Source of the DNA: Macropodus opercularis
Lineage: Eukaryota > Chordata > Actinopteri > Anabantiformes > Osphronemidae
Assembly: GCA_030770545.1 (NCBI GenBank)
Contig: CM061100.1
Location: 3,355,501-3,419,500 of the forward strand
Reading direction: 5' to 3'
Length of the DNA: 64,000 nt
Shown here in pieces: positions 54,501 to 64,000 of this stretch (positions within the stretch are counted from its first letter, which is position 1; each line of letters begins with the position of its first letter). The notes beneath the pieces are model-generated. The model was not told the origin of the DNA. It saw only the letters and a program-made list of their open reading frames with translations, and did no database searches. Both the position numbers and the translations under genes were made by a program.

Positions 54501-57500
54501 GAGTTCTTAATCTCCTTTAAGCCATCAAAGACCAATCTATAGAATTAAATATGGAAATATTCAGCCCGCAACAGCAAGCAGAGCTCCAGCGTTTCCGGTC
54601 TCTTCTTCAGGCCATAATGAACTTAACCTAAAACGATTGGTTTTGTGTGTCGGCGGTGTCGGTCCGTGCGTGTGTGTGTTTGTCAGAGTGCGTCTGAGCC
54701 ATACTCGCAGCCTGTGGTTTCCTTCCAGCCAACCCCAGCGTCACGCTTCACAGCTTTGAAACCCTACCTTCTGTACAGTACCCTGTTGGACAATTGTTGA
54801 CCGAAAAAAGCAGCGCTTCAAACCTCTAATGCAGCCTGTGCATTAATTCCATCTGGGAGTGAGTGTGTGGGTGTTTTGCCTGCGTTTGTAATTATGTAAG
54901 AACCACTCGCTTTGTCTCTTTACCGCTGTTCTTCCTGAGCTTCTCGTCTCCTCTCTGTCTCAGGACCTTTTGAAGAAATGATGCAGGTGCTTAAAAATAC
55001 ACCACCGGGGTATTTCATGTCTTGTCTCTCAACTCCTCGCCTTTACTGGCTCTTGTCGGCATCTTTGTGAAAAGAGCAGTCATAAAATAATGCCGGCATT
55101 ATACAGAAAAACAATAAAACTATGATGAAAAGTCAGGTATTGCTCCACACATGAAAATCCATACAAGTAGTGATAGTCCTGCAAAGGAATTATTATGAAA
55201 ACACCTTTAAGTTTCCATGTTTAGCCCTGTCGTATGCAGCGTTTCTGACCCAGCTACGGAAAATATGAAAACATGACAGAAATGGAAACTTGTGCTCCCT
55301 CGTCAGACCTCTTTGTGTTACCCACGGTGCATTCCAGCTCTTCTCTGCCCTCCCCCCACTGCGCTGCAGATTTTGTTACTTCCATTTGCTTGTGTTTTGT
55401 AGATTCTCCCCCCGCGAATCAATGTTTCTGGCCGGAGTGGCCTTATTTTAGGCTCCACACACTAACTGACAGACACTCGTACCGCCTTGGTCTCCTCCCT
55501 TTGGTCAGCGGGCCTCACCTGACCTTCCCTCTGGCTCGAGCGCTGGTGATGGTGCTCGCTTCGCCTTATTAACGCAGTTTGGCTGTAAATCGGACCGGTG
55601 CAGTCGGCCAGCGTGGACCAGAGCCATGTGGGTTTTCCTGCTCGCCTGCAGGTGGTACAGTATGTTGAACACTATATGTAACTATGTAGTGAGTCACACA
55701 ACAAACAGTAAATCCAAAACCCAAATAAAACAGGAGCTAGTAGTTCACTTACTGTAAATATCTTTTGTGGGCAACTGTGTGAACTGTTAACTGTGGTTTT
55801 TGCAGCATTTTGAGTCATCAACCTCTTTTTCTGACACACATGAAAACAACAAATCTACATTTAAGCAAATTAATAATCTTGTTTTAACAAATTAACATAT
55901 TTCGAGCACACGTCAAATGTAGGACCCCAAACGCATCCCCTGGGAACCATGAATGCAACGTTTCGTGTATTCGTGGGCAGGAAAACGGCAGCATGCCCAC
56001 ACAAAGCAAGAGCCAACACATGTGGTGACCAGTTTACTGTATATGAGCTTCTGACTATTACGCACAATGAGTCACGTCTTCCTCTGTATGGTTTGCTCTC
56101 TGACAGCATGTTGCATAATCACATCCTGGACCTATCTGGTGATCTCCACTTCCGCTCCGTACTTGTTTTGTTTGTGCGTTCTTCCTCTTCATTATCAGCA
56201 TTATCGTCTGTGTCAGAGTTGCGCTGGTCAGTAATTTGATTGTCGGGATGCGATAGCAGTATAATGGCTAATGTTTTTAGGCGTTGGGCCGAACTGGTTC
56301 TGTCAGATGGATTTACACGATGCCGCTCAGAGATACGAGGGTTGTTAGTGGTTTGTGGGACGTGCTCTACTCGGGTCAGACTGAGCGGTACCTGCAGAGC
56401 TGGACCACCTGCCTCTCAGCTTTGACAGGACCGCTGTCAGTCAGATATGCTCTCAGCTCGGTCAAGTTTCGGGCTTTAATTTGGAAGTTTGGCCGACACT
56501 TTGCCGACTCTTCCGTTCATCCACCTACATGCTTAAAGACTCCACACAGACATCCCACGCACCCTCAGACGCATCTAGAGGCTTTTACAAAAACCCTTCT
56601 CAAACTTGAACGTGCCAACTTTTAATGTCTGCCTCAAAGACTAAGGGTTTTCAGCTTTTCATTCATTGGTTGATGGTCAGAGCTCCAGCTGGTTGTTGAT
56701 ACGCCCCATACCATCCGTGGATTTCCTTTTTTCTGGTCATTGAGCAGTGAAGTCACCGAGCTGACTGAGCTAATGAGTCACATGCACTGCAGACGCTATG
56801 GGGGGTTCCTGTAAACATCTAAAGGCCCTCTGATGCTTTGGTCTCTATATTTAGTCATATTTAGCATTTAATAAGCTCGCACATCACATGAATATTTTTT
56901 TAATCATATTCCTCTATCAGGAATATCCCAAAGGGGTAGACACTGTTAGATATCCTTATAGAGATACTGTTTGATATATGATGCTATTAAATTGTCACCT
57001 TCCCTCTGTCTCAGAGGGATTTACAGTCCACACAACCTTCAGCACTTCTCACATCCTGAACCTTGAGAACCTTGAGAAGATGCGGTCCCAAAACAAACAG
57101 ACGGAACAGTTCTAGACGGAGCCTAGACAGGACTGGAGCAGGACTAGAAGCAGAAAAACAACCCTGAGTCTAAATGGGATCGTCTTCAGTTTCCTACAGT
57201 CTGCGAAACGAATCTAAATGTTCTGACTTTAAGTTCTCGGTTTTCAAGCAGAGCAGCCCACACATCATACACCAGTTTTGCTCCGTCACACAGCTCCCTG
57301 ATACTCCTCAGTCTAATTGTTGCCTCTTTTTGGTACAGGTGCGAGGACCCTCTCCTGCTCTTCCTCTTTCTCCTTTAACCATCCCTCATTTTCCTGTCAG
57401 TCTGCTCAAACGAACACCCAACCGGCAGCCCCCGCCTTGAACCCACATGCGTTCATCATCCTGTCCCCATCTCGTCCCTCTCATCTCTTGCCGCACCAGC

Positions 57501-60161
57501 CTGCCTCTCCCTAGGAGCCTGGGGAGCTCTCTGCCACTGCCCCTTCCTCTCCTCCTCCTCCTCCTCTTCTCCTCTCTGCCCCTTCTCCTCCCTCTATGTG
57601 AGTATTACTCATGACAACATGCATGTGGAACGGGTTTCTGTGGAACTAGCATGGGATTGGGCATGTGGCTGATGAGCAGCGTGGGCGTGAGCTGACACGT
57701 GTGTGGGTCTAATGACTGGATAAAAACCTCCATTTACTGGCGGATGTGGATCTGCGAATTCATAACTGCATTAGCATTAGGATAATCAGAGAACCCCACA
57801 CGCTTTGTGCTCGCTAGGGCTGCCTGGTTTTTAACGCTTATGCTGGACTGTGAGCGCTTGTTTTGTCTTTTACGCTCAGACAAGGAGAAATGTTCTTGTC
57901 AAGATCTGGTTTTATTTCCTCAGTAGAGATTCAGCCCGGACTGTTAAACTGTCAAAGCAGAGGCAGCATGGAAGTAGAGTACGCCTCCCGTCTCTCACTG
58001 GCCGTGTTTGTGTTATATTTCTATGTGTGTTACAGGCTAAAACAGATCTAAAACCTAAAAATGATTAATGAATTAATGCATTTTTTAATAATGTCTAATT
58101 GCTACTACTGTAAATCACAAGCTAAATTTCGATGAAATAAGCTGCAAATTACTGTATAATCATGTTTAATTTTAAGTCATCGCTGCAAGTTTTTAACTGG
58201 AATATTAAGAAGTCGTAGCCCAAATTCTACTGTAGGATTTAAGCATTCAGATAAAATTCCTCAACATTAATATGCTCTATATGGAAGCTGTTATGAGTGG
58301 TCTGACTTAAACGGGCTCATAATGATCTAGGGAGCTTATGTTTATGCTTGGAGAGCTTAGGCTGCACGTTCGGCGTAATAATGGGCTCTGGATTTGACAA
58401 ATCACGGAGAAAAGCGAAGTCCCAGCCCGTAGCTTTTCTGGTTCGTGGGAAATATCCCTGAAAGGTACCGTATAAGAGTGGAATTAACTCTGACAGAAGA
58501 TTGAGGCTTTTAAAAGTTCTGTGTGTAAGCAACTTAAAATCAATTTTTTTTTCTCTTTTTCTGAATAGTGTATGGTTAAAAAAAACGTTCAATTATAATA
58601 GACAGGCGGAGAAAAACGACTAAAAGGAAAGAAGCTGAGGAATTGAAATTCATGGGCGGTAGGCTGAATAGAGCAAGATGAATGGAGAGACAGGGGTGAA
58701 GTAATAAAAGGAGAAGTAGCCAAATGGAAAAGAAGAAACACACAAGCGGGAGATAGAGCAGCGAGGCGCTGAGGGGAATCGGTGGGACAGAAAAGACGAG
58801 TGCTGAGTCACAGTTATGATAATGAGAGCAGGGAGGTGGACAGAGGCAGACCCTGCTTGATCCACATTCAAATTCATCCCGACCAAACGCAACCGCAGCA
58901 GAATCACAACTCTTTTTACACATATGAACCATATACATAGATGATAGATGTAGATCTGCTGCTGGTTTTCCACGTATGCCTCCACCACCACGAACTCGCT
59001 GTTACGTCACTGTGCCGTGCATTGAACTCATCACTTCACTACTGAGACCACAGCCCGAAATTAGCAGCCAGCAGTGAGGAGGCGTCTGGGAGGAAGTGGG
59101 GCTTGTTAGCAGGTTGGTTAGGAGTCATTTTCCAGGACAGTGACTGAGTTTGTGTGGTTGCGTGTGCTCTCTGGTGCCTGTCGTGGCTTTGTTGTGGTTC
59201 TATCTTGGATGCTGCGATCAAGCTATTTCTGATGCGTGTGTGTGTGTGTTTGAGGAGAGAAAAGCCTGCAGCCGTTTCCTCGCTTTTCTTTGGAGCTCTT
59301 TCTTTCCCTGTCCCTCTATTTTCTCTGCAGGGGAGCTGTGGGATGTAGATAAGTCCTCAGACGGCGGAAACAACAGGGAGCCAGAGGGAAAGCAGGAGTT
59401 AGTGTTTTGTGTAGCAGTGCAGCTTGCATTAGTGTGTTCAGGTTAATGGGGTATAATGTGACTGATGAAGAGGAAAAGTGGCTTGAGGCTTATTCGCCTA
59501 TTCTCTTATTCTCTCTTCTTGTTTGAGAAACATTTGGGTAATAAAACTCATGGATGTTGTTTGTCTGTTCTAAACAGTCCCTGTGTTTTTTGTCTGCAGG
59601 TGTAAACATATTATTCCCAAACTAGACCCCCCTCCACCCTCCCTGAACCGCAGGGCCAGCAGGACCTTGTCTCCGTGGTCAGACGTCACATCGCTGCCCA
59701 CGTCTGGAGACGTCACTGCCAACGATGCGGCCCCCAGCCGCAGCAGCAGCCTCTCCTTCCCAGACATCACCCCCAGCTCCGTGTCATCTGCCGACTTCCA
59801 CTCCCTCAGCAACGGTGAGAGCAGCTCCTGCTCGGCCAGCGAGGACTCGGGCGTCCGCTCCGAGACCAAGTCGCTGCTGTCGCCACTGCGTGACGACGAC
59901 GACCTGTTCGGGGACCGCGGGACGTTTTTAACGGCCTCCAGCGGCTGTGACAGTCCCCTGGAGGACAGAAGCGACGCCGTCCTCTCGTCCTCCGAGTTGT
60001 ATTCTTCGGAACCACCCGTCATTGCCTCGCATCTGGACATGTGTGACCACCCGCTGCCCTTCCCTTCTCCTATGAATGATACCTGTCTTCACATCAGTTT
60101 TTCTGAGGATGAGCTGCTGGAGAGCAGCCAAGAAGACACTAATGTCCCCCAGCGGAGTTAG
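36531..60161 (+). CDS. nos1ap-like: NOS1AP/CAPON-like PTB-domain adaptor with atypical C-terminus
   Basis: Exons: 36531-36635, 37467-37538, 47767-47859, 47967-48025, 49191-49299, 49687-49828, 49912-50075, 51856-52017, 52642-52846, 53331-53655, 59600-60161. Total 1998 nt, 665 residues. NOS1AP is a cytoplasmic adaptor tying neuronal NO synthase to PTB ligands and to Scribble/Vangl polarity complexes. Residues about 26-170 are a near-identical PTB domain ([78 protein letters not shown]). Residues about 280-355 are the Gln-rich coiled coil (LQLLQQQLQQQQQHTQVAIA, AEAAARMEAQARVHQLLLQN). Residues 194-248 and 371-665 are not conserved with mammalian NOS1AP. The final exon is Ser- and Asp-rich, carries KLDPPPPSLNRRASRTLS and ends NVPQRS, not the EIAV PDZ ligand. 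Exon 10 (phase 2) joins exon 11 in frame; extra exons between them cannot be excluded. It could be a NOS1AP paralogue rather than the direct orthologue. Confidence 0.9.
36636..37466 (+). other. nos1ap-like intron 1
   Basis: Runs gtgaac to a ttgctgcag acceptor, 0.8 kb. No exon or repeat of note was seen. Confidence 0.85.
38838..38887. repeat. CG/CA-rich alternating purine-pyrimidine tract
   Basis: Runs such as gtgtgcacgcgcg and atgcgcgcgtgt alternate purine and pyrimidine for about 50 bases with few breaks. Such sequence can adopt Z-DNA under supercoiling. CpG density is unusual for an intron. Confidence 0.65.
39824..39850. repeat. Three tandem copies of a 9-base unit
   Basis: gctgttgat is repeated three times without change in nos1ap-like intron 2. 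A short minisatellite seed with no evident function. Confidence 0.9.
48026..49190 (+). other. nos1ap-like intron 4
   Basis: Runs gtgagt to an acattccag acceptor, 1.2 kb, and contains a short CAGT repeat at 48461-48480. No coding content recognised. Confidence 0.8.
50076..51855 (+). other. nos1ap-like intron 7
   Basis: Runs gtaaga to a cttccattag acceptor, 1.8 kb. It contains a purine-rich stretch near 50925-50980 (gag/gaaag units) and a minus-strand CTCF-like motif at 51594-51607. No exon recognised. Confidence 0.8.
51594..51607 (-). promoter_or_regulatory. Weak CTCF-like motif (- orientation)
   Basis: On the minus strand this reads ccactagggggaag, matching the CTCF core except that the C of GGC is A. 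It is weaker than the motif at 8383-8396. Confidence 0.25.
52304..52317 (+). promoter_or_regulatory. CTCF-like motif (+ orientation) in nos1ap-like intron 8
   Basis: ccacaagagggcag matches the CTCF core with one mismatch (A at the fifth base). It is 700 bases from the weaker opposite-strand motif in intron 7. Confidence 0.35.
54964..55140 (+). other. Possible alternative terminal exon of nos1ap-like gene
   Basis: A polypyrimidine-rich stretch ending ctgtctcag precedes 54964. Joined to exon 10 (phase 2) it would end the protein with DEKTF. An AATAAA lies at 55113-55118, about 140 bases later, as expected for a short last exon. The support is only the acceptor, the stop and the hexamer; the site may equally be unused. 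Confidence 0.2.
57541..57577. repeat. 37-base homopyrimidine tract
   Basis: Uninterrupted C/T, with CCT repeats, within nos1ap-like intron 10. It has triplex (H-DNA) potential. No plausible acceptor in phase with exon 10 was seen immediately after it. Confidence 0.9.
59600..60161 (+). other. Last coding exon of nos1ap-like gene (unusual C-terminus)
   Basis: Encodes residues 479-665. After a tctgcag acceptor the frame set by exon 10 reads KCKHIIPKLDPPPP and stays open for 186 codons. It is GC-rich at third positions and rich in Ser, Asp and Glu, with acidic patches such as LRDDDDLFGD and FSEDELLESSQED, features of a real disordered coding exon. The LDPPPP-R pattern recalls human C1orf226, the gene next to NOS1AP, from which extended NOS1AP transcripts have been described. 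That resemblance is from memory and short. Confidence 0.8.
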
Positions 60162-63100
60162 GGATGAGCTGATGGGCCCCTGGAGGCCTTTCCATATGTT
60201 CTTCAATCAACGTTTAATGCAATACTTACTGTCAGACCCTCGTATGTTTGCACTGGGCTCCATTTCAGGACCTTTGATTATTCCGGCCACTTGTGACACA
60301 GTTTAGACATAGCCAGTTAATGAAAGATAATATTGTATAAATTATTAGACATATTTAGTATTTTTGTAATGAAATTAATGATCGGATTGAATTTTTAGTG
60401 TCTAGAATGTTGAGCAGAGTTCATGTAGCAACTGTTGCACTGTTAGACATTATTTACTGTAGATTTCAAAGCCAATGAGGGAACACTTTTATTTTTGCTA
60501 GTAGTCATCCTTGAATCATAATTTTGTATGATAATGCTTTGTTGTGTTGCAAACGGTTGTGGAAATACAGTTTTCTGCAAAGTTCACAGGGATGATTGGT
60601 AATTGTAGATGTTGGGAAGAGCCTCGTCTCCTGCGAAGCACCCGAGGATGATGGGTGGAAAGAAAAGAACGAGAAAGTCATAAAAGGAGAAGTGAGAAAT
60701 GAGTCTGTTTAGTTTTAGTTTGTCTTCGTGTGATCAGAGTCGACGGCTTTAGAATGTTTGCGCTACTTGTATTGGTTTTGGAAAAACTTTGTGGCGTAGT
60801 GCACAGAATTTAGCAAGGTGTCAAGTTAATGTATAGAGCTGTGTGCATAAAAATAAATGGACCCAAAATTAAATATTATAAATAGTATGAATTGTGATCA
60901 GATTCAGATCTAACAGTAGTTAGAATAAACAAACAATCAAAGTATTGTTTGTTTCTGTCCAGTAGCTCAACATGTGTTTCTGGAAATACCACCTGACTTT
61001 TTTTTTGATCGTGTTTAAGTGAAGTTTACAGGTAGAAGTGACCATAAATGTAGGCGAGAGCGAGAAAGCAGCCGAGGTGTGAAAACGTGATGTGAAGGTG
61101 CAGCTGTGAAGTGTCTGCAGACGTACTGTAGCATTTTACAGTAGGAAATGAGGCTTTTCCCAACATCACATGTGGCAGCGAGCTGTGATGGCAATAACAC
61201 GGAGTAAAGCGCATAATAAAGAATAGTTGAAGAACTTCAGCACTTTCATTTAGTTTTCTTAATCCATGCGTGTTTCCATTGTATGCAAAATAGTGCAACA
61301 TCATTCTCTAATGCGGGAAAGGTTCTCAGGATATTTTTATAGCTGCAGCACAACAAACTTAATTTCATCCACTGAGAGCAGAGGAAATCAGAACAAGCAG
61401 ATCTCCGCTGTAGCAGGTTGTCCACAGGCCCATTAAAAAAGAAATGCCGCTCCGTTGACCTGTTTGGCGTGAACTGTGACGTTCTGTCTGCTGCTCTCTG
61501 CCCTTTTGCGCTGCAGTAATTGCCGTACGTCTCCTTGCTTTCATGTTTGGCCTTCTCTCTTACGTGCATACATGCTTCCTGCTGCCATGGTTGCTTTTTA
61601 AAGGTGAGCCTTTCTTTCTCTGCTGTCCCCGAGCCTACGATGTTTGCCTGTGCAGCACAGGGCAGAACCAGGAAGCTGACAGGCTTTCTGCCCTTGGTGG
61701 GATGCAATAATGAGAATGATGGGGAAGCCTCTGACTGATCTCAGGAGTGCACACACCACCTCTGACAGAGGCTCAACGAGAGAAGCGTAAAGTGTGTGAT
61801 GCGTTTTATTTGTGGCACATGAGCCCATTTCTCTGTGTGTGTTCTCACCCCCTCCAGCCTGGAGTTCCCCTGCTGAGTAATCAATAATGCAGGACATTTC
61901 TTCGGGTAAGGAAGGCGAAGCCACTTCTCTTATTCTCTCCTGAGGGCTCGCCTCCATCTGAGCCTGTTCAATACCAGACTGCGTTTGATCTGCGATCAAT
62001 CAACTGTACCTGCTGAGAGCTAGAGCTCAGCTCGGGACCTGCTGTTAACCTTGGGTTGGGCTTTACGTAGTCGCTTCAAGTAGACGGCTACGATCCCTTA
62101 CGTGTCCGTCAGTGCTGCTGGAAAGTCATTAATCTCAGTACAGATGGGAGCTGTGGGCCTGTCGGTGATCAAAGTCGGTATGAGCCGAGTGATCACAGAC
62201 ACGGGGATAAACTTGCATGACAAGCCTGCACATTAAAGCACTGAATTAGCTTTTTCTTCTGGTAGCCTCTAGCTTTGCTAAATAAATCAGAAATGTCTCA
62301 TTTTGACAAACACACGGAATTTAGACTTGGAGAAGTAGAATGAAGAGAGGATACCATACGTGAACCACTGAGGGTCTCACACTTTGGCTCTTCTTTCATT
62401 TAAATGCAAAATTGAAATGCAGAAGCTCATTTGCTCGTTTGATCCCAAGTCATTCTGAAAGCATAATGTAAGATTTGAATAACAGCTCTTTCCCACAAAA
62501 GATGTCAGAGAAGTGACGGAGCAGTTCTGGCCTGTGAGCTACAAGTAGCAATGACTTCATTTTATTCAATTTAAACACTGGATGTCTGGTATTTTTCCTG
62601 CTCTTTTCTTGACCTAATGCATTTGTTTATTCCACATGATTACACCAAACAACAGGAGAGAGAGAACTGATGTTGGATTGAATCCCTTCCCTCCACAACA
62701 CATGGACTGAAGAACTGACTCACCCCAGCCACTCACCAGAAATCAGAGAAGGCTGGATCAATGTTAATAGGCCTGAAGTCCGTTAACACATTCTTACTTA
62801 GCAGAGGTTAGTGAAAGCACAAGGTCTTGTTCCCATTTCTCAATAGATATGTTATTAGCAGAGATTTATATCATATGGAGAGGATATAAAACGCCATGAA
62901 ATTTAATCCAGTTAAGTGCACGTGTGTGTGTGTGGTGTGTGATGTGCAGTATGTTGCGGTGCACAGATTGCAGAGCAGCCCTTTCGTGCCTTCTCTCTTC
63001 TGGACCTGTGTCGTGTTTTTATTAGGAAGACACAAGGGAACAATGGTGCATGTGGGGAACATGACAGTCAGTGATTGTCATGGATAACAGACACCTCCTC

Positions 63101-64000
63101 ACGTCACGAGGATGACATTTGCCTCTCTGTTGTGTTTGCTTTAAAGATATGAGAAGTGCGTATTTACTGTGGGTTGTGCTGCGTTTTTCTCATCTCATCT
63201 TTCTCCGTCCTACATGTGATTTTTGCCACTAAAGTGCATGCAAACACATTTTCTAGCAAAGTCAATACAATGTTAGAGACGGATGAAATGTCATTTTAAA
63301 TTGATATGTTACTGGAAGAGCCTGAGGGGCGTCTGGAGTCGGACCCTGGAGGAGACACAATAACCCCTGGGTTAAAATCATTTCCTTCCCCCATCCTCTG
63401 AGTATTTTTCTCTAAGGTCAAGTGGTCGAAGGAGAGGAATTACTCAATACTTCGCACACTTCTTTTACAGTCTGCTCAAAAAGGTCAGTCAGTCTGAAAG
63501 CTGCTTTTGTTCGACATCTAATGCAACTTGGCCTTTTTGTATAGCTAAAAATTGCCTCTGATGACCAAGTGATGTTTGATTTCTTTTATTTGTTTTTTCA
63601 GCTAACGGGCGTCCTTCAGAGACAATAAGCTCGTCCAACGTTTGGGTTGTGATGAGATGGAGAAGCTGTGAAGTGTGGGCACGACTTCTTTCCTGCTGAG
63701 ATATGATCATCAACACTCTCATCATTATCAGCATCGCCAGCTGGCTACAGAGAGTAAACAGCCTGTCTGACCTGTGAAGCTGCAGTTTAGGTAGAGTTTA
63801 ATTGTGGTTTTCATATCGATTAAACAAACTAAATCTCGTAAAACAGCTATTTCCATTTGAATTTTTCTCCTCCTCGCATGCCGCAGGTGTGTTGTTGTGT
63901 GGTTTGTTTTGTATTTTTAGCTCCTTCAAATTTCGCCTCTTAAGCTTCACTGGAGCTCAGGAGAGATGGAAAGTTTAATTAACAACCTCTTCCTTCAAAA
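60162..64000. other. nos1ap-like 3' UTR and downstream non-coding DNA
   Basis: An AATAAA at 60852-60857, about 690 bases after the stop, is a reasonable candidate for the mRNA end. Beyond it no exon, repeat family or RNA gene was recognised. A 133-codon minus-strand frame (61598-61999) has no recognisable domain. The region to 64000 may be intergenic. Confidence 0.55.
60852..60857 (+). other. Candidate nos1ap-like poly(A) signal
   Basis: Canonical AATAAA in an AT-rich stretch 690 bases after the stop codon. It is the first I noticed on the + strand in this UTR. Confidence 0.45.

Larger units (their letters stand above)
53656..59599 (+). other. nos1ap-like intron 10 (5.9 kb)
   Basis: Runs gtaaga to a tttgtctgcag acceptor. 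I searched it for the C-terminal exons of canonical NOS1AP (a Ser/Glu-rich segment and the EIAV terminus) and saw none. A good acceptor at 54961-54963 would, in the phase left by exon 10, encode only K-T-F and stop at 54971-54973; AATAAA follows at 55113-55118. A 37-base pure pyrimidine run lies at 57541-57577. Confidence 0.65.

Noticed and set aside
57339..57600. Candidate exon after a tggtacag acceptor in nos1ap-like intron 10
   Set aside because: In the required phase it reaches a stop within about 14 codons. The open frames are pyrimidine-rich simple sequence.
59330..59400. Candidate extra exon before the last nos1ap-like exon, after a ttttctctgcag acceptor
   Set aside because: In the phase required by exon 10 it hits a stop within eight codons, and no family similarity supports the other frames.
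61598..61999. 133-codon minus-strand open frame after the nos1ap-like gene
   Set aside because: No family match, no nearby promoter or splice evidence. Considered a chance frame.

Overview
The window looks like vertebrate nuclear DNA from a ray-finned fish, most likely a compact-genome percomorph-type teleost. The evidence is four multi-exon genes with canonical GT...AG introns, short intergenic gaps, many CA/GT, CT, TA and TGAT microsatellites, and proteins that align along their length with known vertebrate families. The species cannot be named from the sequence. Homology calls rest on family sequences known to me, not on a database search. All four genes lie on the + strand, head to tail.

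Layout. 1-11374 is non-coding sequence upstream of map1b, ending in a TATA-containing promoter. 11375-23472 is map1b (7 coding exons, 2011 residues, one 5.1 kb exon), a microtubule-associated protein precursor that yields a heavy chain and light chain LC1. 23473-26953 is the map1b 3' UTR and intergenic DNA, and holds no mrps27. 26954-29239 is ptcd2 (10 exons, 382 residues), a mitochondrial PPR protein. 30154-33332 is cacfd1 (5 exons, 168 residues), the Flower-type synaptic-vesicle membrane protein. 36531-60161 is a NOS1AP/CAPON-like gene (11 exons found, 665 residues) with a PTB domain, a Gln-rich coiled coil and an unusual C-terminus. 60162-64000 is its 3' UTR and non-coding DNA.

Exon joins were tested by reading frame: every join keeps phase and each coding total is divisible by three (map1b 6036 nt, ptcd2 1149, cacfd1 507, nos1ap-like 1998).

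How the genes relate: three of the four (map1b, cacfd1, nos1ap-like) have neuronal or synaptic roles in the families concerned, but nothing suggests co-transcription. The arrangement is notable because the human counterparts lie on three chromosomes (5q13, 9q34, 1q23). The main points for follow-up are: the NOS1AP-like protein without the C-terminal PDZ ligand that defines the family; a map1b without the Tyr-rich tandem repeats of mammalian MAP1B; a pair of CTCF-like motifs in convergent orientation flanking map1b; and an unexplained hairpin-forming inverted repeat near 7.9 kb. No prokaryotic element, CRISPR array, tRNA, rRNA or intact transposon was recognised.
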